A DNA stretch of 64,000 nucleotides from Elephas maximus indicus (GCF_024166365.1 NC_064825.1:107274480-107338479), one strand, 5' to 3'; shown: positions 22,651-34,786, counted from the first letter of the stretch. Made by a program: numbers and translations. The notes: generated by a model not told the origin, from the sequence alone.

Positions 22651-23440
22651 AAACGTAGAAGAGCTGCTTTATGGGCTAGATTATTCATATCCTTTCCTAT
22701 ATACAGTGTTTTCCATTATAGAGTTTATTTGTTAACTGCTTTCAGGTAAATATAATAGTAGCTTTACTGTTTATTTGACTTTTCTATTTGGACGTTGTTC
22801 TTTCTTCCTGGTAATTTTACTGGGGTGTTTAGACTACATATTTTCACTAGGTCCTAGCTCATCCTTATATTTAGGCTTCTTTTTTGAAATGACTTGGGTA
22901 GGTTTTGTAGCTGCTGTGCCTGTAAGGTCATTAATTTACTTGTCTTAGCAGTTTGTTTGGTTTCTATGGTCTGAGCTAGTTCATTGAGCCAAACCTGTTA
23001 TCTTGAAAACACGAGTGGTTTTTCCAGCCAAGCTGATGACTTTTTCTTAAGCGAAAGTTCAGATAATGCCAGCATAAAACACTTCCATTTTTAGTTTGCA
23101 TGCAAGAATGGATTTTTGTCTAATTCACTACAGGAGAAAAGACTTTATTAAGAGCTTCATGTAAGTCTTTTTCTTTCCTTTTTTCTGGGACGGCTTTAAG
23201 CATTTCCTTGGTCATTCTGTTGGGGTCTACAGCAAGACTAGCCTGAGTATTTTCCAGTCAGCATGCTCTAATCACATTTGAATGTCTCCAGGGCTTTCTA
23301 GCATGTGTACTAGTTAAATTCAGGCTGCTATGAATCAATTAAGACCTTAAATTCCCTAGCAAACGTATCAGGATCTTTTTGAATATCTGAAAAAATTTTT
23401 TAATGATACTGTGTAAATCATTATGAGTCTAAGGAACAAA
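22651..23440 (-). mobile_element. ERV internal region, gag-like, minus strand
   Basis: The minus strand shows interrupted frames with a short stretch reading 'DPNRMTKEMLKAVPEKRKEK', which resembles the end of a retroviral capsid domain. Stops and frameshifts are frequent. I assign gag with modest confidence. It is probably part of the same decayed provirus as the LTR at 20795-21470. Confidence 0.45.
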
Positions 23441-23446
23441 GGTTTT

Positions 23447-23509
23447 ATATATATGTGTGTGTGTGTGTATATGTATGTGTGTGTATATATATGTATATAT
23501 ATATGTGAG

Positions 23510-23538
<29 letters not shown>
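23447..23538. repeat. (TG)n/(TA)n simple repeat
   Basis: Alternating tgtg and tata runs. They produce spurious open frames on both strands with repeated I/Y/V/C. Confidence 0.95.
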
Positions 23539-23541
<3 letters not shown>

Positions 23542-23876
23542 CTCCCCCACCCACTCTTAAGATTTTCTCAAGTGCCTACTCCAGGCAGAGGGGAATGATT
23601 TTTGAAAGTCATTTTGGGAATTGCACAGGGAGGATCTGAAAAATCCCTGGAGAAATAGGGAAGTTCTGAAGGTCTGACAAGGGATAACTAGCTTTTCAAG
23701 AGGCATAGAGGCTAAAGAAAGAAAGAGAGAACCAGCCTCTGAAGAATCAGAGGCAGGAGATGGAGAAACAGTATTAGACTAGGTTTGAGACTGTAATTCT
23801 CTTATCTGCTTAGGCTGTTTAGCTACAGTGTCCTGCAGGGAAGCAAAATTGTCACTCTATAGGTTTTGAGAAGTCT
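23539..23876. other. Unassigned, probably ERV internal
   Basis: No frame or motif I recognise. It lies between the gag-like relic and an RTE, with an AG-rich stretch at 23715-23770. Confidence 0.3.
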
Positions 23877-24235
23877 CTGTTGTTGTTGTTCTTAGGTGCC
23901 GTCAAGTCGGTTCCAACTCACAGAGACCCTATGCACAACAGAATGAAACATGGCCCGGTCCTACGCCATCCATACAATCATTGTTATGCTTGGGCCCATT
24001 GTTGCAGCCACTTTGTCAATCTACCTCACTGAGGGTCTTCCCCTTTTCCACTGACCCTGTACTTTACCAAGCATGATGTCCTTCCCCAAGGACTGATCCC
24101 TCCTGACAACATGCCCAAAGTATGTAAGACGCAGTCTCTCTATCCTTGCTTCTAAGGAGCATTCTGGTTGTACTTCTTCCAAGACAGATTTGTTTGTTCT
24201 TTTGGCAGTCCGTGGTATATTCAATATTCTTCGTC
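23877..24235 (-). mobile_element. RTE LINE 3' end, minus strand
   Basis: Reversed tail 'gttgttgttgttcttaggtgccgtcaagtcgg' followed by the C-terminal region, with a 67-codon minus frame ('TAKRTNKSVLEEVQPECSL') still open. Relatively young by its agreement with the other copies. Confidence 0.9.
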
Positions 24236-24405
24236 ACTGGTATTTGTCTAGGAAGAAGGGTTGGAAGTGGCTCATCAATCATCAGTAATGTCCTTCACTC
24301 AATCTCCTAGTCGAGGCTTGTAAAATCATACCAAAATGAGAAGATTCCTAGATTACTGCCACTCTCCTGAACATTATAGTCAGCCACAGGACCAAAAAGT
24401 ATTAC
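24236..24405 (+). other. OR3 residual intron segment
   Basis: 'taggaagaagggttggaagtggctc...agccacaggaccaaaaag' aligns with the intron segments at 14130-14290, 36601-36760 and 46640-46800. It is joined directly to OR coding sequence at the TM2 start, so about 1.8 kb (intron end, leader and codons 1 to about 55) is deleted relative to OR4. Confidence 0.75.
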
Positions 24406-25337
24406 TCATCTATGTATTTTTTTGTCAGAAAACTGGCCTTGATTGATTTTGGTAATTCTACTGTTATTTACCCCCAGAGTCTAGTAAATATGATTGTGAA
24501 TCAAACTAATATTTCCAATTATGCATGTGCCACACAGATGGTTTTCTACTATTTTGTTCATGATCACGGAACTCTTCATCATGGCAGCCATGGCCGATGA
24601 CTGCTGTGTGGCTGTCCATAACCTTCTTCTCTATAAAGTTACATCCCAGACACTTGGTCATGTGTTCATGGATATTTCATACCTCTTCTGTACTGTGCAG
24701 TCTCTAATAAACATCAGTACAATTTTTACATCGACCTTCTGTGGCTCTAATGCAATATATGGTTTCTTCTGTGATGATACTCTCTTTATACTGTTACTCT
24801 GCTTAAATGCTCCAGAAGTAGAATCGTTGCTCTTAATATCTTCAGCATTTAATTTGATGTCCTCCCTTCTGGTAACCCTGGTGTCCTACCTGCTGATTCT
24901 GATGGCCATATTTTGAATGTATTCTGCTGAGCAGGGTAAAAAATCTTCCTCAACCTGTGGTTCTCGTATGGCAGTAGTGGTTATGTTCTGTGGGGCCCTA
25001 TTATTGACATAGGTACAGCCTGCATCTGCTCATTCTTTTAACAGTGACAAAATTGCCTCTGTGTTTCACACTTTAATTAGTCCCATGTTTAAAAACCCAT
25101 TGCTGTAGAGTCAATTTCAACCCATATCAACCCCACAGGAAAGAGTAGAAGTGCCCCATTGGGTTTCAAACTGCTGACCTTTTGGTTAGCAGGCTTAGCT
25201 CACAGTAGCTCTTACCCACTGCACCACCAGGGCTCTTCCCCATGCTTACCCCTTCACATACATATAGCTTAAGGAACAAAGAGGTAAAAAAGGCTTTCCA
25301 AGGGGTCTTTAAGAATCCATGTAAAATTTGTATTTAG
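24406..25337 (+). pseudogene. Olfactory receptor pseudogene OR3 (OR8K-like), truncated and SINE-split
   Basis: It starts at the LHTPMYFF motif ('actcatctatgtatttttttgtcag'), so the N-terminus and TM1 are missing. An inserted base near 24550 shifts frame in TM3. The DRY region has decayed to 'MADDCCVAVHN'. TGA at 24914-24916 replaces the Arg codon at the start of intracellular loop 3, and a TAG replaces 'MYV' near 25010. A minus-strand AfroSINE (25092-25238) splits the TM7 motif just after 'cccatg'. The end is recognisable: 'aggaacaaagaggtaaaaaagg' to TAG at 25335. Clearly non-functional. Confidence 0.92.
25092..25238 (-). mobile_element. AfroSINE inserted in OR3
   Basis: Antisense SINE ('gtagagtcaatttcaacccatatcaacccc' tail, 'cttacccactgcaccaccagggctc' head). 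Target-site duplication cccatgttta (25082-25091) and cccatgctta (25239-25248), which cover the codons for Pro-Met-Leu of TM7. Confidence 0.9.
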
Positions 25338-25423
25338 TACAAAATGTACACTATTTTCTAATAAACTATGAAATAGGCTAATGTTATTTGATCATATTTC
25401 TAGTACATATAATTACATTCTCT

Positions 25424-25575
25424 TTTTTGTTGTCGTTGTTATGTGCCGTCATGTCGATGCTATAGGACAGAGCAGAACTGCCCCTAGGGTTTTCAAGGAG
25501 TGGCTAGTGGATTCGAACTTCCAACCTTTCTGGTTAGCAGGCGAGCTCTTAACCATTGCACCACAGGACTCCACA
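25424..25575 (-). mobile_element. AfroSINE, antisense
   Basis: Antisense element with target-site duplication acattctctt on both sides (about 25414 and 25573). The OR2 flank shows the empty site 'attacattttcttgg'. Confidence 0.85.
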
Positions 25576-25802
25576 TTCTCTTTGGTTCTGTAGAAAAAAG
25601 TAATTATAAAGCACAGACAAATAGATTATTTTCCTTATAATCATTCAAATTTATATTAATCTTTACATTTTTATCTCAAATTAGTTGTCGTATTAGCCCC
25701 AATATCCCTTTTTTCTGTTTAACTGCTTTCTTAAGTGATTCAATAGGGCTCATACTCTGGAACCCTTATTAAACTCTCCCTTGGTCTATATATATATATA
25801 TA

Positions 25803-25962
25803 TAAAAAAAAAAAAACCCAGTGCCGTCAAGTCGATTCTGACTCATAGCGACCCTATAGGACAGAGTAGAACTGCACCATAGAGTTTCCAAGGAGCGCCT
25901 GGCGGATTCGAACTGCCAACCCTTAGGTTAGCAGCTGCAGCACTTAACCACTACGCCACATG
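25803..25962 (-). mobile_element. AfroSINE, antisense, well preserved
   Basis: 'cagtgccgtcaagtcgattctgactcatagcgaccctatagg' through 'gcacttaaccactacgccaca'. The CpG sites of the family are still largely intact, suggesting a young copy. Preceded by a (TA)n run (25788-25802). Confidence 0.92.
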
Positions 25963-26339
25963 TAATATATCTCTTGGTATCTTACGTGTTTTTTTTTTTT
26001 TTATAAAAGGGATCTTCTGAATCACATTTTCATTGTACTTCCTGAGGCTAAAAAGAGTTATCTGTGCCCCGGTCAACACCATGAATAATTTGTCCTGTTA
26101 TCTACCAATTTGACTGTGATAAATGTTTCTTGCTATTTATTCTGTAATCAAACACATATGTAGAAGAGATGATTTTGATCTGCTAGCATTTAACTTGATT
26201 TCCTTCCTCCTTTGATATCTTTTTTTTTTTTTTTTTTGATATCTAGTGAAGGATATGCTGATTCTCATGACCATACTCTAAATGTATAGATAGTAGCTGG
26301 GAAAGTACAATGGATAATAAAGAGGTAAATAAAGAAACA

Positions 26340-26690
26340 GAAGTATCTTGGGACATAAGCTTGCAGAATTCTCTGGCCTACTGTCTGACCTGTGGGTCTT
26401 GGGACTTAAGCTGGAAGAAGTCTTTGGCTTGCTGCCTGACCTAGGGATTTTGGACCTGCGAGACCCACAAATACATAAGCCAATCCCTTGAAGTAAATCT
26501 GTGTGTGTGTGTGTGTATCAGGTTCTAGTCTGATTTAAACATAAATTTTATTTATTTATGTTTAAAATTTATTTAAACATAAATTTTAGCTCTACATTCA
26601 CCGTCCTTTTGAGAGATATATACACATATACACATCTCACTGGCTTTGTCTGTCTAGAGAACCCAAACTACAATATCTAGGATTTTTTTT
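26340..26690 (+). mobile_element. Probable LTR 3' part (MaLR/ERVL-like)
   Basis: A partly duplicated word ('tcttgggacataagcttgcagaa' and 'tcttgggacttaagctggaagaa'), then 'aagccaatcccttgaagtaaatc', a (GT)n run and 'gtctgtctagagaacccaaactacaa'. This matches the end of common mammalian MaLR-like LTRs by eye. Confidence 0.4.
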
Positions 26691-26699
26691 TTTTTTTTT

Positions 26700-27660
26700 G
26701 GTAATTGAAAACCAAGATTTCACTGTAGAACCCACAAATATGAGTGAGTTCCTCTCTTCTAGAGTTCTCAAAATATCATAAGTTTCCTGGACCTTCCTTC
26801 ATAGTTTACAAGGAGATGTAAAATAGCTCAAAGACAATGATCAGGCTAGAATTTGATAGCGCACAAGGGTGTTTTATAATTTTTTTTAAACATAAAATTT
26901 CTCTACAGCCATCCCCCTTTTAATCAAAAACAATTCCAAAGCAAAGTTACTGTTGATCTTAAATAAGACTAGTCATCATTATTTATTGGTGCAGCAAGAA
27001 TGATAATTTATTATATTGTCATTTTGTTCCATTTCGAGTCTGTTCCCACTCCTAGTAACCCTATGTACAACAGAACGAAACACTGCCCCATCCTGTGGCA
27101 TCCTCACAATTCTTGTCGTGCTTCAGCCCATTTTGTAGCCACTGTGTCAGTCCATCTCCATGATGATGGTCTTCCCTTTTTTTGCTGACCCTCTCTACCA
27201 AGTACGATGTCCTTCTCCAGGAACTGGTTCCTCCTGATAACATGTCCAAAGTATACAAGACGAAGTCTCGCCATCTTTGTTTCTAAGGAGCATTCCAGCT
27301 ATATTTCTTCCAAGACAGATTAGCTCACTCATTTGGCAGTCCTTATATACCTGTGTAACTTATTATATAGGCTTTTTAAATGTGCTTTTTAAGTTTTTAT
27401 AGGGTATCTCAGATTGAATTTGCAAATGCTTCTCTTGAATAGAAAGCCAAATCAAGAATTTGCCACTAGGTTTCACCTGTAGTACACGGACATATGGGTG
27501 AGTTCTCTCTTCTAGAGTTCTCAAAATATTGTAAGGTTCCTGGGAGGAATTTGTAAGCATTGTCTCTATAAGTTCAAGCTTAATTCCTTAAATGTGCCTG
27601 ATCATACCTAATGTGAAATTAGTATACAAAATATAAAACTGTATTTTATATGCTAATTTT
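26700..27660 (-). mobile_element. ERV relic, minus strand, paralogous to 60270-60830
   Basis: Shared blocks: 'cataaaatttctctacagccatcccccttttaatcaaa' versus 'cataaaatttctctctacagtcaccctccttttgatcaaa', and 'gggtgagttctctcttctagagttctcaaaata' versus 'gggtgagttcctctcttctagagttctcaaaata'. The reversed purine tract suggests an LTR/internal junction near 26905. A minus-strand RTE (27030-27345) interrupts it. Confidence 0.5.
27030..27345 (-). mobile_element. RTE LINE 3' end, minus strand
   Basis: 'tccatttcgagtctgttcccactcctagtaacc' through 'gacagattagctcactcatttggcagtcc'. 'ttattata' occurs on both sides, and the paralogue near 60488 has the empty site 'aatttactatatagg'. Confidence 0.85.
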
Positions 27661-27742
27661 ACATACTGGGATCTTATTAAATTCACTTTTTAGAACTAAT
27701 AGTTTTTATATTTTCTTTAGACATTTTTGTTTAGACTATCAT

Positions 27743-27905
27743 GTTGTTGGAACCCTACTGGCACAGTGGTTAAGATTTCGGCTGGCAAACAAAAGGTCAA
27801 CAATTCAATTCCACCAGCTGCCCCTTGGAGATCCTATGGGGCATTTCCACTTTGTCTTATAGGGTCACTATGAATCAGAATTGACTTGACAGCACCAGTA
27901 TGGTA
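27743..27905 (+). mobile_element. AfroSINE
   Basis: Head 'ggaaccctactggcacagtggttaag', body 'ctgccccttggagatcctatgg', tail 'gtcactatgaatcagaattgacttgacagcacc'. Confidence 0.88.
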
Positions 27906-27959
27906 TCATATTCTTAATGAATAAAAATAGTTTTCTTACCATTTTCGGTACTTACGCAC

Positions 27960-28270
27960 TTTACCTAGATAATTGAATAATTAATATCCAACAACTGGAA
28001 AGTAAATTTTTTAAATTCTATTTCCAATGATATGAAAACTATAAAATACATAAGAATGAGTTGAACAAAAGACATGTAATACCTGTATACTAAAAAAAAT
28101 ACAAAACATAGCTGAGCTAAATTAAGGAAAACTAAAACAAATGGAGAGGGATATGTTTTATTCAGACTGGAAGACTCAATGTTTTTCAATCGTGACTTTT
28201 CCGTGTATTTATCTAAAGATATAGTAATGTCAAAACCTTTCAAGTGAGTCCCACCAGACAATTATTTCAA
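27960..28270 (+). mobile_element. Old L1 ORF2 fragment, + strand
   Basis: 'atacataagaatgagttgaacaaaagacatgtaatacctgtatact' and 'agactggaagactcaatg' match the 3' part of L1 ORF2. No open frame in sense. Confidence 0.65.
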
Positions 28271-28830
28271 ACCTGTCCAGAGGGCTAAGATGAATCACCT
28301 CTTACACCAAATGTGTGGTGTGTGATAAATTCTACTCCACATGCCAATTGCATCTTGTGGAAATGCAAGCTTTCCTTCCATGGTTAATTTATCCTCATTG
28401 ATCCAGGGCTAAGTCAGCAGGTACCGGCCCCTTCTCTGTTTCTTAGGTCCAATAATCTCTGGAAATGTCTCACAAACTCCAGGGAATGGGCTACATTTGA
28501 TCTAGCAGAATAAAGGATGCTAAAACACAGAGCGAAGCCTGGGAGGGGTCTCAGCACAGAGCTTTCATGTCTTCAGGAAACATGCTTACCCTTCAGAGAG
28601 TGTATATTATCTCCCACGACCTAGGAAGCTCCACTGAGCCTCTGATTCCAAGGCCTTTACTGGCCTCACTACATGGCCATGATAAATTATGTCGTGCATC
28701 CTGAGGCTCAGTCAGTATCAAGCCTCTAGGTAGTCCCTCTTGATCTAGTCAGCCCCCACTTATTGATCTTAGCTGCAGTCCAGCTTAGAAACCAGGAACA
28801 AAATCAAGTTGATTCATGTAGGGGTGAAGG
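28271..28830. other. Unclassified LTR-like repeat
   Basis: GC-richer block ('cacctcttacaccaaatgtgtggtgtgtgataaattc' to 'cttagctgcagtccagcttagaaaccagg'). Looks like an old LTR, but I cannot name it. No coding frame. Confidence 0.35.
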
Positions 28831-29060
28831 TGGGGGGGTATCGTAGTCACAATATGATTCTAACATGTATTTGGAAATCAATGAATACTTCTAGGCAAGA
28901 CAACTACACTATCCAAAACAATGTGGCAAAAGAAGAAAAAACTGGAAATAGCCGTACTATATAATTTCAAACTCCAATAACTAAGGCAGTATAGTATTGG
29001 CATGAAACACTGGAATCAACTGAGGGAGCAGAATAGAGATATCAGAAATAGATTAGAATT
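28831..29060 (+). mobile_element. Old L1 ORF2 fragment, + strand
   Basis: 'aatgtggcaaaagaagaaaaaactgg' and 'ggcagtatagtattggcatgaaacactgg' match L1 ORF2. Continues the family of relics at 27960. Confidence 0.55.
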
Positions 29061-29598
29061 TCTATGAGGTTGTACTAAACATTATCCAACAGTGGTGGTA
29101 GCTCAGGAAATCCTACAATTGAGGCAATCACTGTGGTAATGCTTTGCCTTACAACAATTATTGCCAGTTTGTCATATGGAAAGAAAGGTATATATGTGTG
29201 TGTATATCACTCATTCACAGATATAGACCAGGAGTGTTGAAGTTTTAGTTTCAAATCCTCTAGTTATTAATTGTACAGCTTCAGGAAAATTACATATTTT
29301 AACTAAGTTCGGCGTTCTCTGAATACGGGAATAAAAAAAAACAAATATAAAAAAATGGGAATAGTATGGGTTAAATGTATGGGTTAAATAATGAGTTTAA
29401 CACATGCATGAGTTAAATGATATATTTATAACTCAATACCTACTTTCTATTTTTTTTTTTTTTTGGATAATGAAGTCAAAGAAAAAACCCTATGTAATGT
29501 TGACAAAAGCATTTACTATTTCATCATGACTTTGCCCAAGTTCTGCTGGGATTGAGCTGACAAGTACTTTATTTTTTCCATTGTATCTAAAATTCTTT
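29061..29598 (+). other. Start of OR4 duplication unit
   Basis: Aligns with 44215-44890 ('tatgaggttgtactaaacattatccaac' versus 'tatgaggttctactgaccattacccaac') and with 12091 onward. It is cut by an L1 at about 29600; the unit resumes at 34787. Confidence 0.65.
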
Positions 29599-29599
29599 A

Positions 29600-32500
29600 T
29601 TTTTTTTTATTGTAATTTAGGAGGAAGTTTACAACTCAAGTTAATTTCTCATACAAAAATGTATACACGTAATGTTTTGTGACATTGGCTGCAATCCTCA
29701 CAATCTGACAACTTATTCCCCATTTGCACCCTGGGTTCCTAGTGCCCATTTTTCCAGTTGCTGTCCTTTCCTGCTTTCTCATCTTGCTTTTGGAACAGGA
29801 ATTGCCCATTTGGTCTTGTATATTTGATTAAACTAAGAACCACATTCTTCAGGTGTGTTTTGTTTGTTTGTTTTATAAGCCTCTGTAATTGTTTTCCAAA
29901 AAGTGGACTTTGGGAATGATTTCACTTCTGGAATAGCAGAGTGTCTGGGGGCCACAGTTGCAGGATTTCCTCCAGTTTCTGTCAGACCAGTAAACCTGGT
30001 CTTTTTTGGTGAATTTGAATTCTCTTCTACATTTTTCTCCTTCTCTGTCTGGGACTGTCTGTCGTGATCCTTTTCAGAGTGATAGTTGGTGGTAGCTAGG
30101 CACCATCTAGTTCCTCTAGTCTCAGACTCATGGAGCCTCTGGTTCATGCTGTCCTTTAGTCCTTTGGATTAATATTTGTCTTGTGTCTTTCATTTTCTTC
30201 ATACTCCTTTGATCCAGATGGAATGGTATCAAAAGATGTGTCTTAGATTGCAGATAACAAGTTTTTAAGACTCCAGATACTGCTCACCAAAGTGGGATGT
30301 AGTACATTTTCTTTATGAACTATGTTATGCCAGCTGACTTAAATGTCCCCCAAGACTATGATCCTCAGCCCACAGTACCAGATACTCAGTCCCTCAAAGT
30401 GTTTGAATGTGTCTAGGAAACAGCTATGCTTTTGCTTTTGCCCAGTTGTGCTGATTTCCCCTATACTACGTGTTGTCCCCCACTCCACATGTCTGTCAAT
30501 TTGTTGTATTGTGGGGGCTTGTGTGTTGTTCTGATGCTGGAAGCTATGCCACCAGTATTCAGATACCAGCAGGGTCACCCATGGAGGACAGGTTTCAGCT
30601 GAGCTTCCAGAATAAGACAAACTAAGAAGAAGGACCTGGCAGTCTACTTCTGAAAAAAATTAGCCAGTGAAAACCTTATAAAAAGCAGTAGGACATTGTC
30701 TAATCTAGTACCAGAAGATAAGCCTCCCCAGGTTGGAAGGCACTCAAAAGATGACTGAGGAAGAGCTGCCTACTCAAAATGGACTTGACCATAATGACGT
30801 GGATGGAGTAAAGCTTTCAGAACCGTCCTTTGCTGATGTGGCATGACTCAAAATGAGAAGAAACAGCTGCAAACATCCATTAATAATTGGAACCTGGAAT
30901 GTACAAAGTATGAATCTAGGAGAATTGGAAATCAACAAAAATGAAATGGAATGCATAAATATTGATATCCTAGACATTAGTGAGCAGAAATGGATTGGTA
31001 TTGGCCATTTTGAATCAGACAATCATATAACCTACTTTGCCAGGAATGACAACTTGAAGAGGGATGGTGTTGCATTCATCATCCAAAAGAACATTTCAAG
31101 GTCTATCCTGAAGTACAATGCTGTCGGTATAGGATAATATCCACACACCTACAAGGAAGACCAGTTAACACAATTATTATTCAAATTTACGCACCAACCA
31201 CTAAGACCAAAGATGAAGAAACTGAAGATTTTTATCAGCTGCTGCAGTCTGAAATTGATCAAACACGCAAGCAGGATGCACTGATAATTACTGGTGATTG
31301 GAATGTGAAAGTTGGAAATGAAGAAGGATCGGTAGTTGGAAAATATGGCCTTGGTGATAGAAACAATGCTGGAGATCGAATGATAGAATTTTTCAAGACC
31401 AAAGGCTTCATTGCAAATACCTTTTTTCGCCAGCGTAAACGGCGACTATACACACGTACCTCACTAGGTGGAACACACAGGAATCAAATTGACTACAGAT
31501 GTGGAAAAACAAGGTGGAAAATCTCAATATCATCAGTCAGAAAAAGGCCAGGGGCCGACTGTGGAACAGACCATCAATTGCTCATATGCAAGTTCAAGCT
31601 GAAACTGAAGAAAATCAGAGCAATCCACAAGGCCAAATACGACATTGGGTATAGCCCATTTGAATTTAAAGACCAACTGAAGAATAGATTTGACACGTTG
31701 AACACCAATGACTGAAGACCAGACAAGTTGTGGAATGACATCAAGGACATCATACATAAAGAAAGCAAGAGGTCATTGAAAAGACAGGAAAGAAAGAAAA
31801 GACCAAGATGGATGTCAGAAGAGACTCTGAAACTTGCTTTCAACTGTTGAACAGCTAAAGCAAAAGGAAGAAATGATGAAGTAAAAGAACTGATCAGAAG
31901 ATTTCAAAGTGCAGCTAGAGAAGACAAAGTATTATAATGACATGTGCAAAGAGCTGGAGATAGAAAATCAAAAGGGAAGAACATTCTCGGTATTTCTCAA
32001 ACTGAAAGAACTGAAGACAAAATTGAAGCCTCGAGTTGCAATAGTTAGAGATTGTATGGGGAAAATATTAAAAAATGCAGAAGGCATCAAAAGAAGATGG
32101 AAGGAACACACAGAGTCATTACAACAAAAAAAAAATTTGTAAACATTCAACCATTTCAAGAGGTAGCATACGATCAGGAACCAATGGTACTGAAGGAAGA
32201 AGTCCAAGCTGCACTGAAGGCACTGGCAAAAAACAAGTCTCCAGGAATTGACAGAATACCAACTGAGGTGTTTCAACAGACGGATGCAGCCCTGGAAGTG
32301 CTCACTCGTCTATGCCAAGAAATATGGAAGACAGCTTCCTGGCCAACTGACTGGAAGAGATCCATATTTATGTCTATTCCCAAGGGAGGTGATCCAACCA
32401 AATGTGGAAACTATCGAACAATATCATTAATATTACATGCAAGCAAAATTTTGCTGAAGATCATTCAAAAACAGCTGCAGCAATATATCAACAGGGAACT

Positions 32501-34786
32501 GCCAGAAACTCAGGCTGGATTCAGAAGAGGGAGTGGAACCAGGGATATCATTGATGATGTCAGATGGATTTTGACTGAAAGCAGGGAATACCAGAAGGAT
32601 GTTTACCTGCATTTTATTGACTATGCAAAGGCATTCGACTGTGTGGATAATAAAAAATTACAGACAACATTGCAGAACACTTAATTGTGCTCATGAGGAA
32701 ACTTTATATAGATAAAGAGGCAGTTGTTCAGATAGAACAAGGGGATACTGAGTGGTTTAAAGTCAGGAAAGGTGTGCGTTAGGATTGTATCCTTTCTCCA
32801 TTCCTATTCAATCTGTATGCTGAGAAAATAATCTAAGACGGTGGACTATACAAAGAAGAGCGGGGAGTAAGGATTGGTGAAAGGCTCATTAACAACCTGC
32901 TTTATGCAGGTAACACAACCTTGCTTGCTGAAAGTGAAGAGGACTTGAAGTACTTACTGATGAAGGTCAAAGACCACAACCTTCAGTAGGGACTACACCT
33001 CAACAGAAAGAAAACAAAAATCCTCACAACTGGACCAATAAGCAACATCGTGATAAACAGAGAAGAGATTGAAGTTGTCAAAGATTTCATTTTACTTGGA
33101 TCCACTATCAACAGCCATGGAAGCAGCAGTCAAGAAATCAAGAGACGCATTGCGTTGGGAAAATCTGCAAAAGACCTCTTTAAAGTGTTAAAAAGCAAAG
33201 ATGTCACCTTGAAGACTGAGGTCCGCCTGACCCAAGCTATGGTATTTTCAATCACATCATATGCATGTGAAAGCTGGACAATGAATAAGGAAGACTGAAG
33301 AAGAATTGATGTCTTCAAATTGTGGTGTTGGTGAAGAATATTGAATATACCATGGACTGCCAAAAGAATGAACAAATCTGCCTTGGAAGAAGTACAACCA
33401 GAATGCTCCTTAGAAGCAAGGGCGGCGAGACTGTGTCTTACGTATTTTGGACATGTTTTCAGGAGGGATCGGTCCCTGGAGAAGGACATCATGCTTGGTA
33501 AAGTACAGGGTCAGTGGAAAAGGGGAAGACCCTCAGCGAGGTAGATTGACACAGTGGCTGCGTAAGAACAATTGTAAGGATGGCACAGTACCGGGCAGTG
33601 TTTCATTCTGTTATGCATAAGGGTATTATGAATCGGAACCAACTGGAAAGCACCTAACAATAACAAGGACATGTGTTGTCCTTACCTTCACCTAAGTTTA
33701 CACTTGTTTACTGTCTAATTAGTGATTTTCCCTCCTCCTTCCCTCCCCACCCTCATAAACATCAAGGAATTTTTTTTTTCCACGTGTAAATCTTTTTTTT
33801 GAGTACTTATAATAATGGTCTCATACAATATTTGTCCTTTCATGACTGACTTATTGCACTCAGTATAGTGCCCACCAGATTGTGTTGTGAGATGTTTCCA
33901 GAATTCAACAGTGCTCTTTATGGTTGCATTGTATTCCATTGCACATATGTACAATAATGTGTTTATCCATTCATCTGTTGATGGGCACTTAGTTGTTTCC
34001 ATCCTTTTGCTATATTGTGAATGTTGCTGCAGTGAACATGAATGTGCCTATGTCTATTCATGGGTTGGCTCTTGTTTATCTAGGGTATATTCATAGGAGT
34101 GGGATTGCTGGATTGTATGGTATTTCTGTTTCAAACTTTCTAAAGAAGCATCATATGATCTTCCAAAATGTTTGTACCATTTTACATTCCCACCAGCAGA
34201 GCATAAGAGTTTCTATCACCCCACAACCTCTCCAACATTTGTTATTTTGTGTTTGTTGATTTAGTGCTAATACTGTTGGGGTGAGATGGTATCTCAATGT
34301 AGATTTGATTTGCATTTCTCTAATGGTTAGTGATCTCATGCATTTAATTCTTCATGTGTCTGTTTGTCACCTGAATGTCTTTTGGTGAAGTGCCTTTTCA
34401 TGACCTTTGCCCATTTTTTAATTGGATAATTTGTGTTTTTGTTGTTGAGGTGTTGCAGTATCTTCTAGATTTTAGAGATTAGACCATTGTCCGACATGTT
34501 TGTGCATTGTTACTTAGGGTTTGATACCATTTATGCATTATGTAAGTCCCCCAGCATTGACCCTATTTTTTCTTCTATGATCTTTATCTTTTTAGGTTAT
34601 TTATTTAGGTCTTTGACCCATTTTGAGTTAGCTTTGGTGTATGGTATGAGGTATGTTTTCTTTTACAGATGTACATCCAGTTATGCCAGCACCATTTATT
34701 AAAGAGACCATTTTTTTCCCTCTTTAATGGACTTTGGCCCTTTGTCAAATTTCAGTTACTCATGGATGGATTTACATCTAGGTTTT
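29600..34786 (-). mobile_element. L1 LINE, 5'-truncated, minus strand, split by RTE
   Basis: On the minus strand: the L1 ORF2 C-terminus (34786 to 33665, including '[15 protein letters not shown]' and the zinc-knuckle-like 'NKCWRGCG...CWWECK'), then the RTE insertion, then the 3' UTR (30495 to 29600, 'tttggtcttgtat' and 'aaaccaggtttac'-type words) and the poly(A) seen as a T run at 29600-29610. A target-site duplication gtatctaaaattctt / gtatctataattctt flanks the whole (about 29584 and 34787), confirming a single insertion into the OR4 unit. Confidence 0.85.
30500..33664 (+). mobile_element. Near full-length RTE LINE
   Basis: The most complete RTE in the window, about 3.2 kb. In order: 5' leader (30500-30850); APE-type endonuclease start ('IGTWNVQSMNLGELE', about 30880) and end ('GADCGTDHQLLI', about 31550); reverse transcriptase 32052-32684 ('NYRTISLI', 'QAGFRRGSGTRD', 'FIDYAKAFDCV'); palm motif near 32903 mutated from YADD to YAGN; C-terminal region; tail 'aaagcacctaacaataacaa'. 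At least five frame breaks, so inactive. It sits inside the minus-strand L1. Confidence 0.93.

Larger units (their letters stand above)
25338..26340 (+). other. OR3 3' flank with two SINEs
   Basis: Matches the OR2 3' flank ('gatcatatttctagtacatataattacattctc' versus 'gatcatatttctagtgcgtataattacattttc'). It is interrupted by SINEs at 25424-25575 and 25803-25962. No gene. Confidence 0.65.

Noticed and set aside
23368-23639. 60-codon frames on both strands near 23.5 kb
   Set aside because: Produced by the TG/TA simple repeat.
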